A DNA stretch of 64,000 nt from Dysidea avara (GCF_963678975.1 NC_089281.1:10255277-10319276); one strand, 5' to 3'; positions 13,901-25,321 are shown, numbered from the stretch's first letter. Program-made: numbers and translations. The notes: generated by a model not told the origin, from the sequence alone.

Positions 13901-16900
13901 CGGTTGGCATTCTGCAGTCCATCCCAAAGAGAAAGTAAGATGGCTTCTCTCCTGTAGATTCATGGGGTGTGTTACGATATGCATACAGTACACCATACAG
14001 ATACTTATCTCACTGATTACCATATGGCAGCATGTTTCCTTAAGCAAGACTTGAGCTCGCTCAACCATCCTATCACACTCCGGATGGTAAGCTGTTGTAT
14101 TCAGCTTCTTAATTCCAAGCATCTTCCACAAATCAGTCATTAAATGTGACAAGAGATTAGTACCTTGATCTGACAATAGGGATTCAGGCACTCCAAATAG
14201 TGGTACTACCTCTTCAACTAGTAGCTTGGCCAGGCACACAGCCTTCTGACAGGGAAAACCAGGGGGAACTTCGTCAGGTAGTCTTGAAACACTACAACAT
14301 GCCGGTTTCCCGACTTGGTAAGTGGAAGATCCATAACATCCACTCCAACAATCTAGAATGGTCATGATACTGGAATAGGATGAAGTGGGGGCTTGTTCAC
14401 ATGACCTACGGCATTAACAATTGCACACTGAGGACAAGAGACACAATGAGTCATGACATCACTATACATGCCCTGCCACCACCAATGAGTTACTAAAGAC
14501 TTGTACAACTTCTCACCTGCGAAGTGACCAGCCATTGGACCACTGTGGTTCTCTTCCAGTATTTGATTCCTTAAGTGACTTGGCACTGCACATCTCTTAC
14601 GGTGGTCATGTTTCGGATCAACAAAATACAGTATACCATCAACAATAGCGAAACATGAGGACTGACAACTTATTCTCTTAGCAACTTTGTTATCATCAGG
14701 AAGGGATCCATCTTTGAATAATATCTCTCAGTTCTCTATCCTTCTGCTGTTCTGTTCCAAAATTACTTCTCTGGTCAACAACACACTGTGGAACATCACT
14801 ATTTAGTAACTGCTGTATGTCCACCTCACTAGAATTCACTGTAGCCACTTGCACTTCCTCCTCTGGTGGAGAGCTGGGTGCCTCACCCTGAGGGTTGCGA
14901 GAAAAAGCATCTGCATTCAAATTCTCTCTGCTGGATCTGTTCTGTAAACTATCTGGATACTCTTCACACCACTTCCATAAACCTTTGTCCACCATCTAGC
15001 ATGCTTGGCACTTGGGTTGGGTGTCTTGAGAACTGCCTTCATTGCCGAGTGATCTGTGTACACTATCACATCGTGTCCATACAGGTATGCATGAAAGTGA
15101 TTCAAGGCCCACACTACAGCCAAAGCCTCTAGTTCTGTTACCGCAAAACGCTTCTCAAGGTCTGATAGAGCTCTACTTGCGTAAACCACTGGGTGAAGGC
15201 GACCATCTGCTTGTGACTGTGACAATACTGCTCCCAACCCTTGCACACATGCATCAGTCTCCAGTCTAAAACTCTCTGTAAAGTTGGGGTAGGCCAACGC
15301 TGGTGATTCAGTCAGACACTTCTTCAGTGTGTCAAAAGCCTCCTGGCAGCTTGTGCTCCATTCAAACACAGCATCCTTACATGTTAATGCGTGAAGTGGT
15401 TCAGCTATCTTAGCAAATCCTATGATAAATCGCCGGTAGTAGGAAACTAGCCCCACAAACTGTCTAATTGCCTTGACTGATGTAGGTACAGGGTAGTCTT
15501 GCACAGCCACTACACGATCACTGTTAGGTTTAATACCTTGAGGAGTAATTGTATGTCCTAAGTACTTTACTGCTCCACACAAAAAGTGGCACTTGGAAGG
15601 TTTGAGTTTTAGCCCAGCCTTTGCAAAACGTTGTAGTACTAGACGTAAATGCTCTAAATGATCTTCTAGTGTCTCTGAATAGATAATAATATCTTACAAG
15701 TAAACAGATACAAAACTGGGTCACTCATCAGGATTCAAGCCCATCAGTATCCTTTGTTTGCTTCAGTCTCTGAAACACAGCCGGGGCGTTCTTTAGTCCA
15801 AATGGCATGACAGAGAACTTGTACAGGCCCTGGTGAGTAACAAATGCTGTCTTCTCCTGTGAGCCTGGATGGACTTGAACCTGCCAGTAACCTGATGCTA
15901 GGTCTAACGTGGAGAAAACTTGGATTTGCCGAGTTGGTCAAGCAAATCATCCACACACGGGAGAGGAAATGTGTCACTTTTCGTAACAGAGTTCAGGTCC
16001 TGGGAGTCTACACAAAATCTTAAGGATCCGTCCTTCTTACGGACCAACACCACTGGACTAGCGCATGGACTGGATGAAGGGTGAATCACTCCTTGGTCCT
16101 GCATTGAACATAACTGACAAGCTATCTCTTGTCTTGCAGCAAAAGGAATCCGTCTGGCTGGCTGTCTCTTGAGTCCAGAACTACCAGTGTCTATCTCCAT
16201 CTGAACCATCACAGTTTCTCCTCTCTCACCATCTTCTATGGCAAAAACATTGTGGTGCTCACACAACAACTCCTGTAACTTACACACTGTACTTCTGTCC
16301 TCCCAAGGCAGCTCCTTACCAATCTATGCAACTGAGGCAATCAGGTCTCGTTTCCTCTTACTAATGTCATCTGAGGTGACTGCCTTGAGGACCATCATTA
16401 ACGTTTCCATCAGCACTTCTAGCCTGCTCTGACTCTCCAGAAGCTGGGGTGGTGGCCTCTTTAGTTACTGCCTCAAACGCCATCCCAACACACTCTCCTT
16501 TCTCCAGCTTACATGTGGCACCAGATGTGTTAGTCAATAATACCTTCGTACAACCATCATCATTAACATGCACTAGAGATTCACTTATCTGTAACTGACC
16601 ATCATACTACTTAGTAAAATCAAGCACTGGTTCAAGCAACAATGAACCCTTCAGATCTTGAGACTCAACTTGTACACTCATTAATGTTTCCTTAGAGGGT
16701 GCTAGCCTGACTGAACTAACTAAACTAACACGAACACTGCGTGCAAAAGGACATGTTGTACTCTGACTTGTAGTCTGTCTCAAGACACTGGGGTCGTATG
16801 CAACAATACCAAGGTGATGACACACTCCCTCAGATAACAACAGATCATCATGAACATCCATCTTCAGATACATTGCTGTATTCATTGTCTTGTCATTGAA

Positions 16901-19340
16901 ATTAATGTCAAGATGTAAACAACCATCCAGCTTAAACTCATGCCTGTCATAAGTATGTGGTACCTTATCTGCCTTCTTCAGTTCCCTCTTCTTCAGTTTA
17001 GCAACTGATGCAACTCTCTTAAACAGTTCTGGTCCCATAATAGTGATGTCAGCACCTGTGTCTACAATGCCTCTTGCTGGAACACCAGCTAACTCCTCAA
17101 GGGCTAGCTGTGACTTGCTACCCTTATCCTGTACTCGGACTAGTGAAATCTCACTCTCCTCTTCAGAGTCTGATAACAAAAACTCACGTGGGTTCACTTG
17201 TGGTGCTGCTCCCGAAGGATGGCTCTTCTCTAGACTGACCATCTTCGTGCTTGGCTTCTCCTTAACCTTCTTATGTGTATATGTAGTGGTGCTCTCACTC
17301 CTACTCCTCTGTTTGCAGTGCCACCGCATGTGACCTGTCTTGCCACAAATGTAGCGTTTGACATTACTCTTGTCAACGTCACCTGACTTCTGGTTCTGGT
17401 GCTCATTCTGTGAGCGTGTACTACCTGTCTTGTTACTAGATGGGATAAACATTTGTCGTGTTGGACGCCGAGGGGGATTAATATTTTGGCAATACTGTTA
17501 CCTCTTACGAAGTTCTAGCAACCGCTTCTCCTCATTACGAGAAGCCATACAAAGTGCTGCATAATTCTGTGCTCCAGACACAGTGGGGGCCTTCATGATC
17601 TCATGTTTTCAGTGCATCCTGCAGTTGATCATGTAGCAGTGCACTGCGAGTCTCTTGTGACATGGAGTCCCTTCCATATGCCACCTTAAAAGTGTGCTCC
17701 AAGTGCCTTATTAAGTCAGCCACAATCTCTTGTTCACCCTGGAATATGTGGCGAAAATCTTGGGCTGCCAGTGCCTTGTTGACTGGTTCCAACTTTCCTC
17801 AGAGTGCCTGGATTGCTCGAAAATAACCTCCCTTCTCCTCATCCAAGAGTAAGTCCCACTCCTGTCGAGCCCTGCCACGAAGGTGCCCTGCTAACTACAT
17901 CAACTTCTCTTCCTCAGTCCAACCGTACCATGTTGTGGCTGTGTGCAGTGACGGGAGCCAATCATCCAGGGTACTAGTCAAGTTGTCTCCAGTGAAGGGA
18001 TCAACAGGTGGGGCTTTGCCCCTTCGCGATCTAGACTCGCTTATACTGGTTGTGCTAGTGTCCAGTATTGATTCAGCACCTGTTGCAGGTGGAGCTCTAG
18101 GTTGCATATCTTGGATCTGCCTTTTCAATCTCTCAATCTCAGCATCATGGCTGAACAATTCATTATCTAACTCTGTTAAATATTGACAGTTGGTACGTCA
18201 CAACCGTTTTATACGCTCCTTCCCTTCGTCCACCTGGGTCTGTAGAGCAGCAACAGTTGCATTGAGGGCCTCTATCTCAGCTCTCGCCCCTTGTAGCTCT
18301 GTCCTCAGCTGTTCAGCTTCATTGCCAGATCCATCTTGGGAACTGCCTTCACTCTCTTGTTCCTCAGGTTGATCCTCACCGTCGTGGTCGACCGGAATGA
18401 CCATAAATTCCTCCCCTTCGTCCAACAATGACATGCCGCTGGTGGACATGAGTACTTGCACATTTGCTGGCTCGCGCCCCAGCTCTCTCAGCTTACCCTC
18501 AATCATTACACGGACCTCAGTAGCAGCCACTTCTGTTGGCACATCAAGCGCTCGAGTCACACACTTTATCTGTTCAGCGGTGAGGCGCTTGGAGTTGAAG
18601 GGTAGTGGAACACGTGGCCAATCGTGCCCACTACCCGACAGTTGGACGTACACGTCCTCGGACATCATGCAGCATTATGGTATACCAGTATACTCTTACT
18701 ACTTATCACACAACTTAATATGTGACTATATAACAGCTGCAATAATGTGCGACTCCACTACCACCACCACTGCACCACGTGTCTCCTCCTAAAAGTCGAC
18801 TTCCAGTAGCGGTGCTGCTCCAATAACTGCCAACATCAAAAGAATCATCAACCTCTTCGTCTGGAAGGTAGCCTCCTGAAGTCTGCATCCCGATATCCTC
18901 GATTGGAAGGGATCTCGGTGGGATCTCCACTGCAAACTTGTTGTCACGAGTCAATTCTAATTAATGACTAAACATACGTGCACACATATTACATTAGTAT
19001 ACAGACAAATACTACATTAGTAATTTACTTAAACTATAAAGTTCTGTCATTGTTACACCTTGCTCCCTTACAAAAAGTTTCAGTACTTATTTAACAGAAG
19101 TATAAGTTTAAAGAATAATCGAATATTCGGTCGCTTTGTTCACAACTATTTGAATAGTAAAAATTGCTATTCATTTCAGCATTAATATAGATGGCCTGAT
19201 CACTAAAAAATTTGGACTCTGGCCCTGGATATGTATCCCCCACTTTTTGACTTATAGTAATGAAACGATGCTAAGTGAGCCTCCCCTGTGCTATATACAG
19301 TGCTAATTGAGGACACACATGCTATTAGTCAAGAAAAGGT

Positions 19341-19428
<88 letters not shown>

Positions 19429-22400
19429 CGTGCGTGCGTGTGTATGTAATACACCATGTACATCTATCATAGTGATGGTTGTATCAGTGGAGAAGGTCAA
19501 GATGTTGGTGATGAAGCCAGTCAGTGGTTTAGCAAGTATCTTGGGATAGAGTGTAGAATGTACTATATGTCACCATCTCATCAACCAAGATACTTTACCG
19601 ATCACACCACATATGGATCACTAGGAAAACCCAGTGAACAGGTCAGTCACGTGTGATATAACAGAAGTATTGATGTATATACACCTACGCTTCTCAAGTA
19701 AAACTTTAAGAACCATTATTTTTCAACAGTTAGTATGAATTTTCTTTCTTACCCTTAGACGTCTTTTGCTAACACAAGTTCATTGCTGGTAGTGACAGAA
19801 AATGCTCTAGATGATCTCAATTCTCGTCTCCAAGCTCAGACACTACCTATTGACAGGTTTAGAGGTAACATTGTATTGAGAATACCAGAGGATAGCTCAG
19901 TTGCTGGTAGAAAGCATCCTGAAGTGAGATGTGTAAAATATGTGTACCAGTATGTACACAGTTTTCTCAAAGGATTTTAAAATTTTCTTTGTAATTGCAT
20001 GTCTATATAGAAATTTACAGTTTGGCTTCATTAATATTTTCAAATACAAAAATCTTTGTCTTTACCATGGTGTCCTTTAGTGCTTGCAGTATACTTGTAC
20101 ACTAACTGTAAGCCTACCCACTTTACCTTTGTTCTGACACTACATGCTGACCTTACAGAGGTTGTTTCTACATTACATAACAGCATCCTTAGATGGTAGA
20201 CTTACTGCACCTTATGGCTTTGCTATTTGAAACTCCTCCACAACTTAATTATACACGTGTACCTACACAATAGTGCATTGTAACCTTTCCATCATCCTTG
20301 ATTAGAGTCGTTAGTATACATGACTTCTTTCCCTAGTATTTACAGTAACTATTATCAGCTTACAAAGTCTATAAATGTTACAAGAGATCACAGAAGGCAC
20401 TAAGCTACAGTATTTGCCTTGTTTTGCTTTTCCTGGCATACCAGCAAGATACCTTGACTATGGGTATATGGATCTTTGTTTTAAGTTTTAAGTTACTGTG
20501 CTGGATGATAATTTAAACATGATGCTCATGGGTTCCTAGCTACCAAGAGGAATATCCAGTGGATAATTGTGATGTGATAGACAGAATACCCATTATGAAG
20601 TTAGATCAATGAGAGACGTGACCCGTATGCAAGGAAATTTTGAAGTAAGAAAATTTTAACAAATTGACGCTTAATTTGTCAAGTTTACATGTTTTTATCT
20701 ACAAATTCTTGATTTTTTTGTCAACATTTAATCTTGATGAAGTGTGAATTCATCATTTTTTTTATTATGTCAAAATTTCCTTGCGTACAGTAGTGGGATA
20801 GCACTTATGATGATTACAATAAAACTTTCTCTGGTCTAATGTCATAATTATGCTTCCACATTATCTACATTATGTCTTGATTGCACAACATGGTGTACAG
20901 TCAAACCTCTACAATCAGACACTCATTGGTGCCAAAAATATCTTGTCAAATCAGTGAAGATGTTAGATTGTCAAGGAAGAATAATGCAGTAAAGTCTTAT
21001 TAGTGCAGCAAAAATAGTGTCAGATTATAGAGGTACTAGAGTGTAATAATATAAAAATGAACTAGGATGAAAGTGAAACAAGAGATGATGGTAGCTATGG
21101 GGGAATATCCCTACTTGACATTGAATCCCAAAGCCAATTTATATTCCCACATTGCTACAATGCCAAGTAAAGATTTTCCCTCATAGCTACCATCATCTGT
21201 TTTTGCACTACTTTTTATCACTGCAACCCTACTTGGTTTTTAAATTAATGTTTACTTTTTTGTTAGAGCATAGCTATAAAATACACATGTGGTTTTGACC
21301 ACATCTTGATCTCACTACAATACTATGCGGTAGATTAAGCTAGGAGGACTGGTACAATATTTTGTTTTCTACGGAGCTAGGTCGTTGCAGGTTAAGATAA
21401 AAGAAATGGTGAAGTGCAGAAGGTAGACATTTGTCAGAACCACAAAAGGCCCATCCCTGTGATCCCACCAGTGAGTTTAGTGTTGTGGCATAAAATGGTG
21501 GCCGTGCTCAGTTTTGTTTGGCCTCTAGCCTTGTGACTGTGGTCAGACGGTGAGGCAGGCAGACCGAAATACAAATTTAGATGATTTTTAAAAATTCTAT
21601 GTCAGGTCGCCTGTAAGTATTTTCTTGCTTTTAATGCAGTATTTGATGTTGAATGGAGTAAGACTATTCGTTCCATAAAGATGATTTTGTCATATATGAT
21701 ATTTCTGTGATGATTTTTAGACGTGGAATTTATAGCTAGGGGAAATCCTACTAAACAGTACTACTGTACTGTTTGATAACAGAGGTGTCAGATTAGAGAG
21801 GTTGTATGCATTTAACTGGTACGTTGCTACCAGTAATTGTATATGTATTTATTGCTTAGGACTCTTGGACACATTTCACAGTGGGATCTGTCAAACTACG
21901 TGCTCAGAGACCTTGTACTAGGTATATAGTGATAATCATTTGTACATGCAACAATACTGTACACTGTGTGTTTGGGAAATTTCTAGAATGTGTGCTTTCA
22001 TAAAGTACAGTTTTCCAAATCCCTGAGGACCCACCTAGTGCTCAGATAACTGGAAAATCCATACATGTAACTCTGAAATTTTGTATGTAAACTCCACCTC
22101 AAAGATTGTTTCAAAAATGATGCATTTCAACCAGTATTGTAAGTGGGCCGGGTCATTTGGGTCACATTTTGTCCAGGTCAAGTGGATCTTATCCACTTCA
22201 CTGAATATCTGGGTCTGACCCAGATGAGATCATGCATAACTATAAGTTAACAAGCTCGATTGTATTGGTGGAAATGCAGTTGTAAGCACTCAAGAAACTT
22301 ACGTGGAACCACACCTGCCATTCAGGAATATGCTTTGCTGTCTGTGCGGGGTATGTAGAGCCACACCCACTTATCGGAATTGCATCAGCTGTTGTTCTCT

Positions 22401-23464
22401 GTGGGCATGCATGGCATCACTAGATCCGTGTTGCTATATATACTTGAAATGTAGGTAACTAACTTCTGGAAATTCTTAATTGCTGTAGCTGCATGTGCAT
22501 GTGGACTTACATGGAGCCACACCCACTTGATAATACATACGTGAAGCCATGCCCACTTGACAATACGTAGGTACTCACTTCTTGCAGACAATCCTTTCTA
22601 TAGTGTAAAAAAATGCAGGGTCAACTAATGGAACTTGTGGACTTCTAATCTAGCTCTTGAGGCACGCCTCTATTTTAATTAAACCTGATCACATGCGGGA
22701 TCCGGGTTCCATCCGGATTACTTTTCGGGTCAGTGGGTCAAACAGGTCAACAGTAATGACCCACTTACAATGCTGATTTCAACTGCTCTAATAGAATCCT
22801 GTAGTAGAACTATCATTTCAGCATTGGGCAAACTGAACGTTTGAGTTTCAAAAGTGTTGTATGAGAAAATGTTTAAAAGCTTGCAGTGATATTTTATGCT
22901 AACCAAAGTAATCCTAGCTGTTTGTTCTATGAGAAGGAAGAAATTTTTTCCTGGGCTAGATTGAAATTCCCTACCCAGCTTTTGGCTATCAAGATAACAA
23001 AAGTAATGCGTAATAATTTTGATGGAGGTCAAGGTGATTACTAAGACTTCAGATACAGGGTGTATAATGTAATGTAATGTCTTAGATTGTAGTTAAAGTA
23101 CATGCCGTGTTACATAGTAGTAGTATGTCATGGAGTGCTAATATAGATCGTAGAGAAAGTATATACAGTGTAGTAGTATACATGGGTGTATGCATAATAA
23201 CTGGTTTGTCACAATTAATATATGCCTCTAAACTAATGTTGCACTATTTCCGCTAGATGTGTAGTAACAACAGTTGACCAGGAGGAAGGAGTAGTGAAGG
23301 GACCAGAGCCACTGAAGACACTGAGGACATACAGAATGTATAGTGGAAGTAATAAAATACTCCAGAGTAGGAAAAATGGAATATTTGGTGTATGCTGTGC
23401 TGTTTTAGAAGGAGGAACCATTTCAATTGGTGATGGTGTATATGTACCATATAGTATATTTTAA
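10988..23464 (+). CDS. Mitochondrial amidoxime-reducing component (MOSC protein)
   Basis: A six-exon model was assembled from splice signals and matching phases: 10988-11181, 11351-11545, 19473-19641, 19759-19923, 21860-21921 and 23257-23464. It gives 330 residues, close to vertebrate MARC1/2 (about 335). An N-terminal hydrophobic segment (residues about 4-18) followed by basic residues fits the outer-mitochondrial-membrane anchor of MARC. The MOSC-N beta-barrel begins at LYTYPIKSC and the MOSC core follows. Arg262-Cys263 (RCVVTTVD) corresponds to the cysteine that binds the molybdenum cofactor. MARC, with cytochrome b5 and its reductase, reduces N-hydroxylated compounds. Intron 1 appears to use a GC-AG donor (GACAG|GCGAGT). 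Intron 2 (7.9 kb) holds an antisense Gypsy element and a long TG tract just before the exon 3 acceptor. The exon 3 acceptor (TATCATAG) is the least certain boundary. A broken paralogue lies upstream at 2590-6262. Confidence 0.9.
11546..13025. other. MARC intron 2, part left of the Gypsy element
   Basis: Intronic sequence without exons. It includes one copy of the dispersed ATACTCTAATAGAGCAGTCA motif near 12333. A segment near 12472 (AAGGCTTTACAGCACAAGTG) recurs near 61852, probably the 3' tail of a LINE-like repeat. Confidence 0.5.
13030..13155 (-). repeat. Gypsy 3' LTR
   Basis: This is the 3' LTR with respect to the minus-strand element. It is nearly identical to 18931-19057, and the first 50 or so bases are the same in both copies. 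Confidence 0.9.
13177..17452 (-). pseudogene. Gypsy pol remnant (protease, RT, RNase H, integrase)
   Basis: Read on the minus strand from 17452 down. A zinc-knuckle-like [11 protein letters not shown] segment lacks its first cysteine. The aspartic protease keeps [10 protein letters not shown] (about 17060). Reverse transcriptase follows in pieces near 16287-15530. At the catalytic Tyr-x-Asp-Asp site (about 15693) a stop codon replaces the first aspartate, so this RT cannot work. RNase H (15582-14917) keeps [17 protein letters not shown] and YTDHSA. The integrase HHCC finger (14586-14362) and catalytic core (about 14365-13856, with LLSDQGTN and HPECDRMVE) are present but out of frame with each other. 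The C-terminal tail (13599-13177) has no visible chromodomain. Several frame breaks mean no intact polyprotein. Confidence 0.85.
17601..18668 (-). pseudogene. Gypsy gag remnant
   Basis: The start at about 18668 opens a 156-codon frame with an N-terminal domain and a coiled-coil end ([20 protein letters not shown]). After a stop it continues at 18158-17895 with a [16 protein letters not shown] block typical of retrotransposon capsid regions, and at 17792-17601 with a capsid-like helical part. At least two stops separate the pieces. Order and strand agree with the pol remnant downstream. Confidence 0.7.
18912..18929 (-). other. Gypsy primer-binding site, probably tRNA-Gln type
   Basis: Directly inside the 5' LTR, one base away, the plus strand reads ATCTCGGTGGGATCTCCA. 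This has the form of a tRNA 3' end (T-stem, acceptor stem, CCA). From memory it resembles animal tRNA-Gln ends. Comparison with this genome's tRNA genes would settle the identity. Confidence 0.5.
18931..19057 (-). repeat. Gypsy 5' LTR
   Basis: This is the 5' LTR relative to the minus-strand element. It pairs with 13030-13155 and is bordered by the CCTT target duplication at 19058-19061. Confidence 0.9.
19341..19442 (+). repeat. (TG)n tract before MARC exon 3
   Basis: About 100 bp of TG repeats with a few interruptions, ending in GTGCGTGCGTGC. It sits roughly 30 bp upstream of the predicted exon 3 acceptor, so length changes could affect splicing. Confidence 0.95.
20893..21050. mobile_element. 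Possible pogo/Tigger-like MITE relic
   Basis: The left end CAGTCAAACCTCTACAATCA and the right segment TCAGATTATAGAGGT near 21017 form an imperfect inverted repeat (ACCTCTAYAATCWGA). The CAGT..AACCTC start is typical of pogo/Tigger-derived elements. It lies within MARC intron 4. A related motif (GTCAGATTAGAGAGGT) is seen near 21787. Confidence 0.35.
21083..21193. mobile_element. Short palindromic (foldback) MITE
   Basis: GATGATGGTAGCTATGGGGG on the left is mirrored by CCCTCATAGCTACCATCATC on the right. The inner parts (CCCTACTTGACATTG and CAATGCCAAGTAAAG) pair with a few mismatches. The element can therefore fold on itself over its full length of about 110 bp. A related CCCTACTTTGGCATT inverted pair occurs near 44460-44500. 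Confidence 0.6.
21463..21562 (+). repeat. Dispersed SINE-like repeat, copy 1
   Basis: This stretch aligns with the reverse complement of about 61280-61386. Both share GGCCACCATTTTA-type, CAAGGCTAGA-type and CCAGTG-type blocks in the same order. This marks two members of a dispersed family of unknown type. Confidence 0.5.
22137..22772. mobile_element. Inverted-repeat element rich in GGGTCA motifs
   Basis: The left end ATTGTAAGTGGG (about 22137) is mirrored by CCCACTTACAAT at about 22761-22772. Further inside, GGTCATT..GGGTCA on the left pairs loosely with GGGTCAAACAGGTCAACAGTAATGACC on the right. It is a non-autonomous DNA element in MARC intron 5. No transposase frame or clear target duplication was seen. 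Confidence 0.5.
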
Positions 23465-23740
23465 GTTTTCCTCTGTACCCCCCTATTTATAAGTGTGTAG
23501 CTATATTTTATTTAAATGTACAGGTGGATTGACTCAAGTATTTGATTATGTTGTGAGCAAACATATTTTTTTTTGTATGTGGGCATGAAGTAATCAGAAC
23601 CAGTTTTTTTTTTTTTTGCAGATCATGCGTGATGTATATGCACATTCCTCAATCTATTTCCTGTTGATGAGCACCTTGTGATCATTGCATCATCCCTTTC
23701 TAACCACTTGAAATAACCCCACATACCACAGAATACATTT
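23465..23740. other. Short gap between convergent MARC and SelW genes
   Basis: This AT-rich sequence lies between the MARC stop (23464) and the selenoprotein W polyadenylation signal. The two genes are convergent, with about 280 bp between the MARC stop and the SelW signal. It contains a run of T (about 23608-23620) and no exon. Confidence 0.6.
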
Positions 23741-23750
23741 TTAAAAACTT

Positions 23751-23756
23751 TTTATT
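23751..23756 (-). terminator. Polyadenylation signal of selenoprotein W
   Basis: On the minus strand this reads AATAAA, about 245 bp after the SelW stop codon and beyond the SECIS-like element, so the element would be kept in the mRNA. Confidence 0.6.
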
Positions 23757-23829
23757 GTAATAACACAATACAAAAAAAACAACAAATAGTCAGCTCAGTG
23801 TGAGGTAGTTTACTGCTTCAGTACAACAA

Positions 23830-23905
23830 GGATGTTCAGAGTTCAAAGAGATGCTCAGCTAGTTAGCTTTTGTGCTTCTCTCATCATAATAAAATCCAGA
23901 GTTAC
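23830..23905 (-). promoter_or_regulatory. SECIS element candidate in SelW 3' UTR
   Basis: On the minus strand, ATGA (23887-23884) is followed by 12 bases and then AAAA (23871-23868). TGAA lies on the 3' side at 23845-23842. AGAGA and TCTCT can pair between them. GCTA/TAGC gives a small apical stem, and GGAT/ATCC outside can form the basal helix. This matches the eukaryotic SECIS layout: non-Watson-Crick TGA/GA core, unpaired As in the apical loop, about 11-12 nt between them. It lies about 110 bp after the stop codon. The fold was traced by hand and not scored. Confidence 0.7.
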
Positions 23906-24000
23906 ACAAAAACAGTCACCTGAATATATTGGGAATACAATCAACCACTTGCAAAGTGCAGTATGCTACTAACCTAATCACACTGCAATCTAGTAGTTGG

Positions 24001-24498
24001 CTACTTCAACTTAGCCTCGATGGCTGCTGTTATCTTCTTCAGCTTAGCATCAGAATCAACAAAGCCATCACCATTCTATAGTAAGTAACCCAAATTTAAT
24101 ACTCCAAAGCTTACTACACTCTACCTTCTTGGAGTGGACCAAATCGCCTGCAACGTACACTTCAAAATATCCAGTGATGGTAGGAGTAGATTCGCCAATC
24201 TATGAAGAGCGTAACATTAAAACATTTCTTTTTGACATAAAAGGTGAACTTACGACGTTGACGTCCTTGCCGAATTCGTCCGTCAGTGTCCCTTGGAACT
24301 GACGGAACTACAAACAAAAAAGCAACAGATGGCCAATCCTTATATTTACATTAAAAAGAACTTACCCGGGACCCGTACCCTCATCCACCGCTGTAAAGGA
24401 GAAAGAAAGCGATAAACACAGCGATATATCACAAAAAAAAAGACCGCAAATGTAACAACGAATACTTACCAGTATACTATTTTGACTTCTACCACCAT
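24001..24498 (-). CDS. SELENOW: Selenoprotein W with in-frame TGA (Sec)
   Basis: Five exons on the minus strand have matching phases: 24470-24498, 24366-24390, 24254-24307, 24125-24199 and 24001-24075. They give 85 residues, against 87 in the human protein. The start MVVEVKIVYC leads into the redox motif Cys-Gly-Gly-Sec, where Sec is the TGA at 24381-24383. The thioredoxin-like fold continues with GYFEVYVAGDLVHSK and ends in an acidic/basic helix (DSDAKLKKITAAIEAKLK). All five blocks match the SelW/Rdx family. The protein is a small cytosolic thiol redox protein, thought to act with glutathione and 14-3-3 proteins. Exon 2 is a 25-nt microexon that carries the Sec codon. A SECIS-like structure follows in the 3' UTR. 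If the TGA were read as stop, only 12 residues would be made. Confidence 0.95.
24381..24383 (-). other. SELENOW: Selenocysteine TGA codon
   Basis: TGA lies in frame in the CxxU redox motif of SelW, at the position of selenocysteine in animal family members. The frame stays open and conserved for 72 codons after it, which argues against a true stop. Confidence 0.92.
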
Positions 24499-24582
24499 CT
24501 TCAAAGCGAAATAATCCTGTTCTCAGAGAGCGTCAAACAACTGTTGAATGAAGAACCACCTCAATTGGAATTCCTTAGTTTC

Positions 24583-24592
24583 ACGCATGCGT
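24583..24592. promoter_or_regulatory. Palindromic ACGCATGCGT upstream of SelW
   Basis: The 10-bp palindrome lies about 85 bp upstream of the SelW ATG and resembles the NRF1 site family (GCGCATGCGC). A CCCCACCC box lies beside it. Binding is inferred only from sequence. Confidence 0.35.
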
Positions 24593-24644
24593 AAACCCCA
24601 CCCGTTTTATTCATACTTTCCCGCCAATTAGCAAGTTCTTTATT

Positions 24645-25010
24645 TATTTATAGCTAAGGACAACCAATACCAGGACATTGTGAATGATAATGGAGGAGAT
24701 TTTATCCCTCTTGTATGTGAGACCTTTGGTGTCTGGTCACCATATGCCCTATCAATTTTAGGATCCATAGCTGACAGAACAACTGTTAGAAACGGTTTAC
24801 TTCGAAAGTTTGCTATGTGCCAACTTCTCCAGCAACTGTCTGTGACTTTGTGGAGGTATAATGCGAAAATGATACTCCGCCAGTATTCGCTTACTGTTGA
24901 GGACGAATTTCCTGACTTTGACATTGGTTAAGTTAAGTATGTAGGTATATAGTAAAAAGTATATAGTTAGGTAGCTAATAAGTAGTAGTATGGTGTAATT
25001 TTCAGTATGC
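24645..25010 (+). mobile_element. Unclassified retroelement tail 'X', copy 1
   Basis: An open frame to a stop at 24931 contains FIPLVCETFGVWSPYAL and a leucine-rich helix ending in DEFPDFDIG. Segments of the form F.P.V.ET.G.W are found, from memory, at the C-terminus of reverse-transcriptase-like proteins in invertebrate genomes. The stretch 24820-25010 recurs inverted at 26345-27012, where a LINE splits it. This shows it is a repeat rather than a unique host gene. Confidence 0.5.
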
Positions 25011-25017
25011 ACGTGTG

Positions 25018-25321
25018 TTATTTATTTTATTTATTGTTACTGGGAAGGGGGCGATCAACACCCCAAAGAAATCACACATACACATAAGATATACAGCAAA
25101 CCGGGCCCATTAGATAGCTAGACAATAAGTAATTAGTATATGTAGCTATATATCTATGTTTTCTGATTCTATGACAGATACTGGCAAGCTGTTCCAATCT
25201 TTGATTGTTCTTGGAAAAAAAGAATGTTGGTAATAACTGGACCGTGTACTGGGTAGGATAAAGTGGTGAGTGCATGTGGTGGTGTATCCATGGTGGATCG
25301 CTGAGTTGGCAAGAAATATGG
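25018..25321 (-). mobile_element. 5'-truncated LINE fragment, copy 1
   Basis: On the minus strand this matches 26420-26720: an A/T-rich tail on the left (plus-strand TTATTTATT), then the end of a reverse-transcriptase ORF encoding FFPRTIKDWNSLP. It is shorter and more mutated than copy 2. The similarity stops abruptly at about 25321, as expected from 5' truncation. Confidence 0.7.

Larger units (their letters stand above)
13030..19057 (-). mobile_element. Ty3/Gypsy LTR retrotransposon, antisense in MARC intron 2
   Basis: Two short LTRs (13030-13155 and 18931-19057, about 126 bp) start TGCAAACTTG and end TTACA on the plus strand, so they have TG..CA ends. They are flanked by the 4-bp duplication CCTT (13026-13029 and 19058-19061). 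The LTRs differ at about five bases plus one indel. Coding runs on the minus strand: gag, zinc knuckle, protease, reverse transcriptase, RNase H and integrase, the Ty3/Gypsy order. A purine-rich tract borders the 3' LTR (minus strand, about 13156-13175) and a primer-binding site borders the 5' LTR. Reading frames are broken by several stops and frameshifts, so the copy is dead. Confidence 0.93.

Noticed and set aside
23233-23450. Minus-strand open frames opposite MARC exon 6
   Set aside because: The plus strand encodes the conserved MARC C-terminus, and the same antisense shadow appears opposite the copy at 6055-6262.
24640-24931. Host gene reading toward 24931
   Set aside because: The sequence is repeated in inverted orientation at 26905-27012, and it resembles the end of reverse-transcriptase-like proteins, so a retroelement remnant is more likely.
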